Origin: a candidate division KSB1 bacterium | GTDB taxonomy: Bacteria; Zhuqueibacterota; Zhuqueibacteria; Thermofontimicrobiales; Thermofontimicrobiaceae | Assembly: GCA_034506395.1 (NCBI GenBank) | Contig: JAPDPQ010000004.1 | Coordinates: 80,631 to 144,630, forward strand | DNA: 64,000 bases | Reading direction: 5' to 3' | Part shown: in pieces, positions 37,406 through 46,806 of the stretch | How the letters are laid out: each line of letters opens with the position of its first letter | How positions within the stretch are numbered: the stretch's first letter is position 1 | Translations under genes and position numbers: made by a program | Notes under the pieces: model-generated | What the model saw: the letters and a program-made list of their open reading frames with translations, nothing else | Database searches by the model: none | What the model was told of the DNA's origin: nothing

Positions 37406-37719
37406 CCGACTGATCTTTAGTCGGAATCTATGCTAATTTCCGATTATGCATACTCAACTTTTCTTGAAATTGACAAGTAACATGAATTGGATTTTTTCTT
37501 CGTCTTAAAATAGGGTGAATGTCAAAAGCACCAGGGTACCACTTTGAGCAGGATTAGATTGTTGCTAAATTTTGAATTGCCGAAATGGCATTTTTAAACC
37601 GCTATTGACCGTTTTAGTAAATGAGGACAAGCTTCATCAATTGCTAACTACTGTTTTCAGATGTAGGGGGTGAGCTTGCGGCTAATAATCCGCAGCATTC
37701 ACTGATTCAGGAGAATAAA
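37406..37719. other. Intergenic region
   Basis: 314 bases. A 6-bp hairpin CCGACT/AGTCGG (37406-37424) lies just after the S55 stop codon but has no T-tract. Nothing else seen. Confidence 0.45.
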
Positions 37720-39882
37720 ATGCGCATTGCTATTCGGGGCATCCTGATGTTCATTTATGTTGCATCGCTCATGGCATCGAGCGGCCAGATCAAAACTTAT
37801 AACAAACAAAGCGATCTTCTTGATGGAAAAGCCCATCAGGTGTCCATTTCGGGTCGTGCGGAAATCATGCTTGCCCCTCGTGGAATACCCATTTTCGAGA
37901 GCGGGCGTCCGTTTATCTGGGATCTCGAGATCGATCTGAAAGGCAATGTGCTTGTTGCGACCGGTGATCGAGCGAGTATTTATCTCATTCCCTCCAATGA
38001 CAACGCGAAAATCATTGCCCAATGGAATGATGTTGAGAGCTATGCTTTGGCAATCGATTCCCAAGGGAATTACTACGCTGGCACCTCTCCTGATGGAAAG
38101 ATCTATCGTATCTTTTCTGACAGGGCACCCCAATTATGGGTCGAACTCGGCGCAAAATACATCTGGGATATTACATTCGATCAACGCAATCGGTGCTTCG
38201 TGGCAACCGGAGACAGTGGTGACATTTATGTTATCGAATCAAAGGGTTCACCAAAGCTATTGTTTCGTAGTTCAGAAACCCATATTCGCTGTTTAAGCTG
38301 GGATAATGGCAATCGTCTCTTAGCTGGCAGTTATCCACATGGTTATATTTATCGGTTTGACAACCTTGATCAGCCGCCGATGGTGATCTATGATGCACCT
38401 TATCAGGAAATTCACCTGATCTATGCCTCGCGACAAGGGCACATTTATGCCGCTGCAATGGGCAAGGAAGTGTCGGCCAGTGTCGATGTTCAGACTGTTG
38501 ATTCAGATAAGTTAGATAAATTGACCGAAATTCGTGGCTTCGAAGATGCTAAAAAAACAAGTGAGCCAAAAAAGGGGGATGGCTCGGCCAGTGGCATCAT
38601 CAAAATTCAATCGGATAATTTAATAAAAGAAATCTGGCAATCATCCTGGGGAACTGTCCAAGCCATCGCGCCCTTTAGGGATGATGCACTATTGGTTGGT
38701 ACCAGCGACCACGGGCGGCTTTACTTGATCAATGATCAGGATGAGATTACCTATCTCATGAGCACAAGCGGCTCACATATCATGCGCCTCAAAGCTTCTT
38801 TGGACGGCAAAATGTACATTGGAACTTCAAATTTGGGCAACGTTGTACTGCTCAAAAACAATTATGAATCCCAGGGGAGTTATGAATCCAAAGTTTTCGA
38901 TGCTAAGATAACCTCCCACTGGGGCAAATTTCAATATGATGCAAAATTGCCAGCCGGATGCAGTGTCAAGCTCTATACACGTTCGGGAAATACAGAACAA
39001 ACAAACAACACCTGGAGCTCCTGGTTTGAATTAGCTCCTGGCGGCAATATCACCAGCCCCGAGGCTCGTTTTCTGCAATGGAAACTCGTTTTAGAGACAT
39101 CAAATCCAGCCGTCACTCCAACAATTAGCCAGATCAAACTATCCTACCTTCAAACCAACATTGCCCCGGAATTGTTAACCATTACGATTGATCCGATACA
39201 GCCGAAGAAGCGCCAGGAGGCGGGAGTTGCTCTTGAGCCCATGCTATCTGAATTTTCCATGAGCGAGGAATCATTCGCCGAGCCAGGAACAGGTGCAAAA
39301 ACTCTTACTGCTCCTGATCTTCGTCGGGCGCTCCCAGAAGGCTATCGCCGAGTAAGCTGGCAAGCGAGAGATCAAAACAACGACAGGCTCACTTTTGATT
39401 TGTACATCCAAAGCAAAGATGAATCGACATGGCGACAATTAAAAGAGCAATTCACTCATAATTGGTATGTCTGGGATAGTCGATTGATGCCTGATGGGAT
39501 GTATCGGTTCAAAATCATTGCTCATGATAAATCATCAAACCCAATTCCGAACGCCAAGAAGACAGAAAAGCTTAGTGATTGGTTTATTATCGACAACGAT
39601 GGACCGTATCTCGTTGCTGTTCGAATAAAAAAAGGCTCAAAAGATAGCCTTCAGATCAATTTTACCCTGCAAGATGATTGGAGTTCGATCCTGGAAGTGC
39701 AAATTTCAATGGATATGCAGAACTGGGTGGCGATTCTTCCAATTGATCAAGTAGCCGATACTCAGCGCGAGGATTTCCTATATCAAATCCAGGTACAACA
39801 AGAACGCCCCGCCTCGATCGTCGTCAAAGCAAAAGATGCTTCTGAAAATATCAGTTATAGCCGAATCAAACTTGAGGAGTGA
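37720..39882 (+). CDS. Exported beta-propeller protein of unknown function
   Basis: A 720-residue protein with a hydrophobic signal segment (IRGILMFIYVASLMASSG) and AGGAGA before the ATG. Residues ~65-400 are repeated four-stranded blades with NxYYAGTSPDGKIYRI, FVATGDSGDIYVIE and LLAGSYPHGYIYRF, a WD40/NHL-like beta-propeller pattern. The C-terminal half holds beta-sandwich modules; one near 560-620 has VSWQARDQNNDRLTFDLYI. Similar long propeller proteins occur in Acidobacteria and KSB1-like genomes without known function. The stop codon overlaps the ribosome-binding site of nrnA, so the two are co-transcribed. Confidence 0.8.
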   Translation: MRIAIRGILMFIYVASLMASSGQIKTYNKQSDLLDGKAHQVSISGRAEIMLAPRGIPIFESGRPFIWDLEIDLKGNVLVATGDRASIYLIPSNDNAKIIAQWNDVESYALAIDSQGNYYAGTSPDGKIYRIFSDRAPQLWVELGAKYIWDITFDQRNRCFVATGDSGDIYVIESKGSPKLLFRSSETHIRCLSWDNGNRLLAGSYPHGYIYRFDNLDQPPMVIYDAPYQEIHLIYASRQGHIYAAAMGKEVSASVDVQTVDSDKLDKLTEIRGFEDAKKTSEPKKGDGSASGIIKIQSDNLIKEIWQSSWGTVQAIAPFRDDALLVGTSDHGRLYLINDQDEITYLMSTSGSHIMRLKASLDGKMYIGTSNLGNVVLLKNNYESQGSYESKVFDAKITSHWGKFQYDAKLPAGCSVKLYTRSGNTEQTNNTWSSWFELAPGGNITSPEARFLQWKLVLETSNPAVTPTISQIKLSYLQTNIAPELLTITIDPIQPKKRQEAGVALEPMLSEFSMSEESFAEPGTGAKTLTAPDLRRALPEGYRRVSWQARDQNNDRLTFDLYIQSKDESTWRQLKEQFTHNWYVWDSRLMPDGMYRFKIIAHDKSSNPIPNAKKTEKLSDWFIIDNDGPYLVAVRIKKGSKDSLQINFTLQDDWSSILEVQISMDMQNWVAILPIDQVADTQREDFLYQIQVQQERPASIVVKAKDASENISYSRIKLEE

Positions 39883-39883
39883 T

Positions 39884-40876
39884 ATGTTATCTGACGCTGA
39901 AGTGGCCAAGCTCAATGAACTCATCTCTGCCCATCAAAAATTCGTTCTCACGACTCATATCAATCCCGATGGAGATGCCATTGGTTCGGAAATTGCTATG
40001 ACCGAATATCTTCGCGGTTCTGGTAAACACGCGATAATCATCAATAACTCGGCTACACCAAACAACTATAAATTTTTAGATCGCCACCAGGAAATTATCG
40101 TTTATGATGAACAACATCGCCATTTAATCACCGATGCAGACGCGTTCATCATTGTCGATATTAGCGATTGGGAGCGATTGCGAACGATCGGTCAACTGAT
40201 CAAAAACATGTCGGCTCCGAAAATCTGTATTGATCATCATCATATCAATTATCGCTTCGCTGATCTCGACATCATTCATGAAGAAGCTTCTTCTACTGGC
40301 GAGATCGTTTATGATTTTTTGGTCGCAGTGAATTTCCCGATCAATGGGATCATCGCTGAGGCGCTGTACACCTGTCTGCTGAGTGACACAGGCTCATTTC
40401 GTTTTTCAAATACCACAGCCAAAACGCATCGTGTTGCATCGCATCTTTTAGAACTTGGTATCAATGTCCGCGAGATCCATCATCTCGTTTATGAACAAAA
40501 TTCCAGAAGCAAAATGGCATTGCTTGGAGAGGCGTTACGGAATCTTCATTATGAGTGCGATGGCCGTTTGGCCTGGTTTGTCTTGTCAGAACAGATGTTC
40601 CAATCGTGCCAGGCATCTCATTGGGATACAGAAGGTTTTCCGGAAATTCCCCGAACCATTGAAGGGGTTGATGTCAGTTTAATGTTCACTGAACTGGATA
40701 AAGATAAAGTGAAAATTAGCTTGCGTTCAAAAGGGAAAGTCGTGATTCATCAGATTGCAGAAAAATTTGGCGGCGGTGGACATCATTACGCTGCCGGCGC
40801 GCTGGTCAACAGCAGCCTCAACGAGATAGTCCCGATTGTCGTAAGCGAAATTAAGCAGTTGCTTGGATGCGAATGA
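39884..40876 (+). CDS. nrnA: NrnA-type DHH-family oligoribonuclease / pAp phosphatase
   Basis: A 330-residue cytoplasmic enzyme. I chose the ATG at 39884, two bases after the upstream stop codon and with GAGGAG five bases before it; the frame is open further upstream inside the propeller gene. The DHH motifs are present: THINPDGDAIGS (His25, Asp29, Asp31), IIVDISDWERL, and CIDHHHINYRF. The C-terminal DHHA1 domain has GGGGHHYAAGA. Members degrade 2-5-nt RNA and convert pAp to AMP, using Mn2+. A terminator follows. Confidence 0.93.
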   Translation: MLSDAEVAKLNELISAHQKFVLTTHINPDGDAIGSEIAMTEYLRGSGKHAIIINNSATPNNYKFLDRHQEIIVYDEQHRHLITDADAFIIVDISDWERLRTIGQLIKNMSAPKICIDHHHINYRFADLDIIHEEASSTGEIVYDFLVAVNFPINGIIAEALYTCLLSDTGSFRFSNTTAKTHRVASHLLELGINVREIHHLVYEQNSRSKMALLGEALRNLHYECDGRLAWFVLSEQMFQSCQASHWDTEGFPEIPRTIEGVDVSLMFTELDKDKVKISLRSKGKVVIHQIAEKFGGGGHHYAAGALVNSSLNEIVPIVVSEIKQLLGCE

Positions 40877-40902
40877 GATCGAAACTCGCTTTTATCGATG
40901 AA

Positions 40903-40939
40903 ATAAAACAAGCAATCAAATGCCTCAAGCTTGTTTTAT
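40903..40939 (+). terminator. Stem-loop terminator after nrnA
   Basis: ATAAAACAAGC and GCTTGTTTTAT form a perfect 11-bp stem with a 15-base loop, 26 bases after the stop codon. The T-run is short and lies within the stem. Confidence 0.65.
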
Positions 40940-41267
40940 CAGCCATGATGTGCAGTTCTAAAGCGATTCATCAATTTGGGCATCATTTCTTGATCTGTCA
41001 TAGATTTTTGTGCTTAACGCGGATATTAGGTTGATGCAGCAAACTCCACCATTTGCAGAGCGTACCATTCCAATTTTCACAGTCACATTTTTGTCATTCT
41101 CACTACCGAGCAATTAGCCAATAAAAATCGTTCTTCGGAATACCTCTTTTCTCCGCTCAACAAAAAATCAATGAATTAGCAGCGGCAATTTCCCTCAATG
41201 AGCTCTTTTTCACTCTCCTTTTCTCTAAAAATTTCATATTAAAAAAAAGCAATATCCTTTTTTTGCC

Positions 41268-41296
41268 TTGCATTTCAGCGCGATATCAATTAATTT
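41268..41296 (+). promoter_or_regulatory. Sigma70-like promoter for the sensor operon
   Basis: TTGCAT (41268-41273), 17 bases, TAATTT (41291-41296); the first sensor gene starts 130 bases downstream. Confidence 0.45.
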
Positions 41297-41425
41297 TGAG
41301 GTTAATTTCTGAGTGATTTGTTTCCGCTTCTTATCGTGTTCTTATCCAAAGGCATTTTGTGCTTCCCTTTTCGAATAAATAATATGTAGCATCAAACAGA
41401 AGTTGAAAAAGGTCCAAAGATCGGA

Positions 41426-43234
41426 ATGAATAATCGACAGCATTTGTGCGACACCCATAATGATCTTTATCAGAAGCTCTTCGAACTCTCCGATACCCCA
41501 GGTTCGATATTCGACAGAGATGGAAAAATTTTGGCCCTGAATCAGGCTTTGCGGCGCTTATTGAGCAAAACAATAGCTGATCGTTCGCTGCCGATGCAAA
41601 TTGAGGATTTGTTTCATCCAAATCAGCGTCGACGTGTGGTTCAATATTATCAAAATTGCGACCGCCAAAAGATCTCGTCTTCTCCATTCATCTTGGAAAC
41701 AGCTAGTAATCAGCGACGATTGGTGAAATTTAAGATCGAAACGATCGATGGAGCAGATTTATTTTATGGTAGCTTGAAGGATGTTACCGCGAAGGAACGT
41801 CAAAAAAAGCGCCAGCACCAACTGGCGAAGCGGATTGCGATTATCAATGAGATCGTAGCAGCGGTGAATTCCAATTTAAACCAGCAGCAATTGATCAAAA
41901 TCTTTCTGAACCAAATTGCAAGAATTGTTCACTATGATCTGGCATATGTCTTATTATGCGATATCGATGATCGGGAACTCGAAATCCATATGTCAAAAGA
42001 TGTTTCAGAGGTAGAATCCACAAAAGGATCGGGACACTTCTGCTATTCGCTCAATCAAATCCTTGTCAATTGTCAAAAAATCGAACAAGACCCGGATACC
42101 ATCGCTAAGTTCGCTGAGGCCTTGGGCATAGTACCAGAAAAAAAATATCGCTCTCAAGCACTCATTCAATTGCAGACTGATGAACAGCTTATCGGAGTGG
42201 TATTGCTGTATTGCGACAAAAGAAATGCGTTCACGCGGTACCATGTGAGCGTTTTTCGAGAAATTTCAGGTCAGATCGCTGTTGCCTTCATGAAATCCCG
42301 TTTGCTCCAGCGTTATCAGCAGTCGCTGACCAATTTATCCTATTTAGCGCGAATCAATGAATTTCTCACCAGTTCGCTGGAATTAGATGACGTCTTGAAA
42401 CAGTTAGTTGAATCGTCCCAACAGATCATGCAGGCGAAGATCTGTACCATTCACTTACTCAATGATCAAAAATCCATCCAGTTGTACACTCGTCACGCGG
42501 ATCATCGCAACTCCGAGATGCTGGACTGTTTTCGACCGCAAATTCAGCAAATCATCACCACAAAACGGCCTCTTGTGGTCGAGAATCTGGACTATCATAA
42601 CATTCAGTTTTTCAAAAATAGGCTTTTGATCCAACAAATGAATTTGAAATCGATGATCATTTTGCCAGTTGTCGTCGACGGGATGACCATTGCGTTGCTC
42701 TCAGTTTTTTTGGACAAGGTCCATTATTTCAGTGAGCATGAGATCGAACTGCTTTCAATGTTGGCTGATCAAGCAGCTATAGCCATGAAAAATGCTGCGT
42801 TGTATCGACAGGTGCAGGATACGAAAAATTTTCTGGAGAGCATCATTCACAGTTCAACTCATATAATTGTAGCGACCGATCTGGAAGGAAAAATTACCTT
42901 TTTCAACCGCAGCGCTTGCCGAAAGACTGGCTATACCAGTGAAGAAGCTCTCAATTTGCCGTTTTTCGACCGATTTATCAAAAATGGAGCTGCGATCTTT
43001 GAGGGGCTTAAACAACAACTGTTCCGTCTCAATCGCAACCAGTGGTTTGAATGTGATATGTTTCAAAAGGATGGAAAATATTTTCGGATTGCTTGGTCAT
43101 TCTCTGCATTGGTCGATCATAATCAGCATATTATCGGGAGCATTGGAATTGGTCGGGAATTACCAGCGCCACAAATCGGGCCGAAGCATTTCGGAGTTAT
43201 CACTAGCACCAATGAGGTGGTTAAGATAAACTAG
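41426..43234 (+). CDS. Cytoplasmic PAS-GAF-GAF-PAS sensor protein without kinase domain
   Basis: A 602-residue soluble protein without signal peptide or membrane helix. The predicted order is a PAS-like domain (~12-125, DTPGSIFDRDGKILALNQAL), a linker helix, a GAF domain (~140-285), a second GAF (~305-460, ending LLSMLADQAAIAMKNAALYR) and a PAS domain (~468-585, HIIVATDLEGKITFFNRSAC). It stops after the PAS domain; there is no HisKA, HATPase, GGDEF or other output domain. PAS and GAF domains bind small ligands or cofactors and dimerise, so the likely output is contact with a partner. It is followed after 40 bases by the degenerate kinase gene and then a bare kinase, suggesting a three-protein sensor. 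Confidence 0.82.
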   Translation: MNNRQHLCDTHNDLYQKLFELSDTPGSIFDRDGKILALNQALRRLLSKTIADRSLPMQIEDLFHPNQRRRVVQYYQNCDRQKISSSPFILETASNQRRLVKFKIETIDGADLFYGSLKDVTAKERQKKRQHQLAKRIAIINEIVAAVNSNLNQQQLIKIFLNQIARIVHYDLAYVLLCDIDDRELEIHMSKDVSEVESTKGSGHFCYSLNQILVNCQKIEQDPDTIAKFAEALGIVPEKKYRSQALIQLQTDEQLIGVVLLYCDKRNAFTRYHVSVFREISGQIAVAFMKSRLLQRYQQSLTNLSYLARINEFLTSSLELDDVLKQLVESSQQIMQAKICTIHLLNDQKSIQLYTRHADHRNSEMLDCFRPQIQQIITTKRPLVVENLDYHNIQFFKNRLLIQQMNLKSMIILPVVVDGMTIALLSVFLDKVHYFSEHEIELLSMLADQAAIAMKNAALYRQVQDTKNFLESIIHSSTHIIVATDLEGKITFFNRSACRKTGYTSEEALNLPFFDRFIKNGAAIFEGLKQQLFRLNRNQWFECDMFQKDGKYFRIAWSFSALVDHNQHIIGSIGIGRELPAPQIGPKHFGVITSTNEVVKIN

Positions 43235-43274
43235 CTTTTGCATCTATAACCATAAGGTTAACAGATTTTGAGAT

Positions 43275-45956
43275 TTGATTTCGAGAGATACTTTGAGAGA
43301 TGAATCCAACATCGGGGCTTGCAACTTGTCCGAATTAGAACTGACAAAATCCACTCAGCTTGATGCGCTGGTTCAAGTGATGGATGCTATCCATCGAGGC
43401 GATGATATTATTGCCATTCTTGCGATGGCAACTGAGCAAATTTTTCGAAGCATCAATTGCGACTTTGTGAATGTTTTGTTTCATAATCCATCCGCAAAAC
43501 ATTTTTATCTTCATCGATGCCTTAGCCCGCAAAATTCAGCCGCAGATGACTTGATTATCATCCCCTATCATGAGACATCGATTACCGACATCGTTCGGTC
43601 GCACAGGAGTGTGATTCGAGAGGACTTATCTCAGCGAGGAAACATGACGCCTGGGGACTTGAGGTTCATTGCCCAGGACATAAAATCCGATCTTTCGGTA
43701 CCGATTATTTCGAATAACCAAGTGCAAGCCATCTTACATTTGAGCAGTTACCAAGCTCACTTTTTCACAGAACAATCAGAATATCAGGCTGAGCAATTTG
43801 CAAAGCTAATTGCGCTTGCTTTTGAACGAACAGATTTGATAGAGCGATTAAATCGCCATCAATCAAATTTTTTACTCTGGAAAAATAAATTCAACCGATT
43901 ATTCGAAAACATCAGCCAACCAGTAGTGCTGGTTCGAAGTGACGATGACTTAATCTGCGCCTGCAATCTTCCATTTCAACAAGTTTCTGGCTACACTGCT
44001 GAACAATTGAATGGGATGCGATTGTCGAGCCTCCATCCTGAACATGGTGAGACAATTTTATCGAGATTGGATAAATTTTCTCCGCAAGTTGCTTGCTCAG
44101 AGCTCGGTGTTTTGAAACTCGTGCGAAGCGACGGTCAGCAGGTTTTGACAAAGGTTCGTCTGGTTGCAGTTGCGGGCAATCAACGCCGCTTCGTTTTAGC
44201 GATCTATGATCCGCTTTTCAATAACGGGCCCATTCGAAGGCAACGGAACGGAATGCTGGGGAATGAATCCAGCGAGGGCACTTTGTTGCTCTCCAGCTTC
44301 GGAAAATTGATAATGCTGTCTGAGCAATCGCTAAGCTTGGACCAATTAATTCAATCTGCCCTATTGATCCTGAAAACAGACGTGACATTCGATTATGCTC
44401 AAATCTGCTTGTTTAGTTCTGACAAACCTACCTTAGAAACCTATACGATGATTTCGGAAGCCTGTCGACAATTATCTAACCATGCCGATTGGATGATCGT
44501 CGAAGCGGGTGAGTTTTACTGGTATAATGTCGCACATCAGCCCAGAAGCGCTGAACCGAGCGAGGTTATTGTGCCCAAACTCCGATCTAAAGTCGCAGCG
44601 GCGCTTGAGAGAGGCACTCGGGTTCTTGGAACGTTGTTAGTGGGAAGTTTAAAGCCGGAACAGTATCACGAGGAGCAGGTTGAAATTGTTAATCAGCTCG
44701 CAGGGCCAATAGCGTGGCTTATTGATAATGCTCAATCCGCTCCTGAAAACGATAAGCAAAAACGCATCGAGCAAGCCAAGTCCAAGCTCGACAGTTTAGT
44801 GAGCCAGGATGATGGTATTGAACAGCATCTCCGCGCCCTGGCAAAACTAAGTGCCGATTTGCTCGATGCGAAATTAGCATCAATCCATTTCATTGAATCG
44901 CAATTTGCGATCCCCGACGTTATACTCAGCGATGCCCAATGCTGTTCTGCGGCAATCGCAAGTTTCGAGAGAAAGTGCGTTTTCCCAAGGACTCTGGCAA
45001 AATCAGAATGGTATGTAATTGAAACCATTCCGAACGAGACGTTGGATTGTTCAGATGTTTTGACCCCGGATTATGTTTCTTATCTCTCGATTCCATTGAA
45101 AAGCAAAGGGAAAACAATTGCCATCTTGACCAATTATTCTAATAAGCTCTATCTTGATTCATCCGATACCACGCTTAATATAGCAGTGATCAGCAGCGTT
45201 GCTGGCGATGTTCTCCGACAGTTACGATTCGATCAACAGATTGCGCAGCGCCTGGACCATCTGGAGCGTGCGGTTGAATGGGCCGCGGATACGATCGACA
45301 ATTTCGCCAATGATCTGAGAGCGCCTGTTAGCTCGATTCAGGCATTGGTCACAGCTGCTCTCGAGCATCTCGAACAAAGGGATGCACCACAAATATCGAA
45401 TTATTTACAACTGATAAAAACTCGTTCGCGCTATTTGCAACTCTATATCGATGCCTTGGCCAAATTTGCTGATTTCGATCTGGCAGTTCCAAGGCAAAGC
45501 CTAACCAGCACCCAAGAGCTCATTGCAGAAGTCATCCAAAGATTTCAGCAAACGATTGAGCAACGAAAAATTAAATTGAAAATCGATCAAGAGCTACCAG
45601 CGATTCGAGGAGACCGCCAATTGATGTTCCAACTTTTTAGTCAATTGATCGACTGTACAATCGAACAATTAACGGATCGAGAGGTGCGACCCTCCATTGA
45701 GATCACCTACAAATCTGGTCGCGGCGAAGGATTTTTTGTCATCCGAAATAATGGGCCAGTGATTCAAAATGGCCAATTGCATAATTTCTTTGAATCGCCA
45801 AATCTCGGAGAGGATCATCCGAATAATGGCATTCAGCATCGATTAAGCCTGGCAATTGCCAAGAAAATCGTGGAGCTTCACAATGGTCAAATCTGGTTTG
45901 AATCAGCAGCGACACATGGAAATAGGTTTTATTTGCGGTTGCCAGTAGCAAGCTAA
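43275..45956 (+). CDS. Multi-GAF/PAS sensor with degenerate histidine-kinase core (pseudokinase)
   Basis: An 893-residue cytoplasmic protein: GAF (~25-190), PAS (~205-310), GAF (~340-480), GAF (~500-650), then a HisKA/HATPase-like region (~665-893). The H-box reads FANDLRAPVSSIQ: the phospho-acceptor His is Asn679 (codon 45309-45311). The N-box has lost its Asn (LFSQLIDCTIEQL). The G1 motif has become RNNGPVIQNG and the GxGLGL motif IQHRLSLAIAKKIVE. The fold is still recognisable up to HNGQIWFESAATHGNRFYL. I infer no ATP-dependent autophosphorylation. The start is uncertain: TTG at 43275, or TTG at 43293 preceded by GAGAG. Confidence 0.8.
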   Translation: MISRDTLRDESNIGACNLSELELTKSTQLDALVQVMDAIHRGDDIIAILAMATEQIFRSINCDFVNVLFHNPSAKHFYLHRCLSPQNSAADDLIIIPYHETSITDIVRSHRSVIREDLSQRGNMTPGDLRFIAQDIKSDLSVPIISNNQVQAILHLSSYQAHFFTEQSEYQAEQFAKLIALAFERTDLIERLNRHQSNFLLWKNKFNRLFENISQPVVLVRSDDDLICACNLPFQQVSGYTAEQLNGMRLSSLHPEHGETILSRLDKFSPQVACSELGVLKLVRSDGQQVLTKVRLVAVAGNQRRFVLAIYDPLFNNGPIRRQRNGMLGNESSEGTLLLSSFGKLIMLSEQSLSLDQLIQSALLILKTDVTFDYAQICLFSSDKPTLETYTMISEACRQLSNHADWMIVEAGEFYWYNVAHQPRSAEPSEVIVPKLRSKVAAALERGTRVLGTLLVGSLKPEQYHEEQVEIVNQLAGPIAWLIDNAQSAPENDKQKRIEQAKSKLDSLVSQDDGIEQHLRALAKLSADLLDAKLASIHFIESQFAIPDVILSDAQCCSAAIASFERKCVFPRTLAKSEWYVIETIPNETLDCSDVLTPDYVSYLSIPLKSKGKTIAILTNYSNKLYLDSSDTTLNIAVISSVAGDVLRQLRFDQQIAQRLDHLERAVEWAADTIDNFANDLRAPVSSIQALVTAALEHLEQRDAPQISNYLQLIKTRSRYLQLYIDALAKFADFDLAVPRQSLTSTQELIAEVIQRFQQTIEQRKIKLKIDQELPAIRGDRQLMFQLFSQLIDCTIEQLTDREVRPSIEITYKSGRGEGFFVIRNNGPVIQNGQLHNFFESPNLGEDHPNNGIQHRLSLAIAKKIVELHNGQIWFESAATHGNRFYLRLPVAS

Positions 45957-46020
45957 TGTTTGATATTCCGCTGAAAAAATCGACTTCTACAACGAAATTT
46001 AAATCTGAGGAATTGCAGCA

Positions 46021-46806
46021 ATGGAAAAACAGCTATCTGAAGTTGATATTCAAGCGCTTATTCAAGAAAATATCGCTCTAAAGCGAAAGCTTCGATCGAA
46101 AGAGCTTTTGCTCGATCAAAAGAATGCTGAGATTCAGCAATATCTTTACACGGTCTCTCATGAATTAAAGACACCGATCAGTTCCATGCGTGGCTACTCC
46201 ATTCTTCTTCAGGATTTCCACTTAAACGATATGAACCCGGAAATCCTGGCATATCTCCAAAAGATCGCCAACAATTTGGATCAGATGGATCAACTGATCG
46301 ATAATTTATTGGATTATACCCGCATTGAGGTTACTCAAGAAGAATGCGAGGAGGTCGCGTGTCAGGAATTGATCGATGAGGCGTTGGAGGAGCTGAATTT
46401 CCTTCTGCATCAGCGCCACTACGAATTAACCATTGCTTCTAATTTGCCGACCATTTTCTGCAAGCGCAATCTAATGGTTCGGGTGTTCACCAATTTGCTG
46501 AGCAATGCTATCAAATATTCAAAGAATAATGAGCTGCCCAGGATTGAAGTTGGCTATATCTCCGATGAGATTTTTCATAAATTTTATGTGAAAGATAATG
46601 GCGTCGGAATTTCCCCTGCCGACAAGGAGAAGATCTTCCAGATTTTTGGGCGATTGAACAATAAGAAAGATGCCAAGGGCAACGGACTTGGACTAATTAT
46701 CTCCAAACGGATCGTCGAAAAACATGGTGGTGAGATCTGGGTCGAGTCGATTCGCGGCAAAGGCAGCACCTTCTTTTTTACAATTCCTAGAAAATCGGCC
46801 AATTGA
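46021..46806 (+). CDS. Small orphan sensor histidine kinase without sensor domain
   Basis: A 261-residue soluble kinase. An N-terminal coiled coil (~5-42, QALIQENIALKRKLRSKELL) leads directly into an intact HisKA: YTVSHELKTPISSM with His47. A full HATPase follows with N-box NLLSNAIKYS, G1 DNGVGIS, F-box and G2 GNGLGLIISKRIVE. There is no membrane helix and no PAS or GAF domain. GAGGAA precedes the ATG. It lies 64 bases after the pseudokinase. I infer that it receives its input from the two upstream sensors, possibly by coiled-coil or heterodimer contact. No response regulator is in the window. Confidence 0.9.
   Translation: MEKQLSEVDIQALIQENIALKRKLRSKELLLDQKNAEIQQYLYTVSHELKTPISSMRGYSILLQDFHLNDMNPEILAYLQKIANNLDQMDQLIDNLLDYTRIEVTQEECEEVACQELIDEALEELNFLLHQRHYELTIASNLPTIFCKRNLMVRVFTNLLSNAIKYSKNNELPRIEVGYISDEIFHKFYVKDNGVGISPADKEKIFQIFGRLNNKKDAKGNGLGLIISKRIVEKHGGEIWVESIRGKGSTFFFTIPRKSAN

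Larger units (their letters stand above)
40877..41425. other. Intergenic region: terminator and promoter
   Basis: 549 bases. The left end has the nrnA terminator and the right end a promoter for the sensor operon. The middle, AT-rich, shows no gene. Confidence 0.55.

Noticed and set aside
37406..37424. CCGACT/AGTCGG hairpin after the S55 peptidase gene
   Set aside because: Only six base pairs and no T-tract, so not called a terminator.
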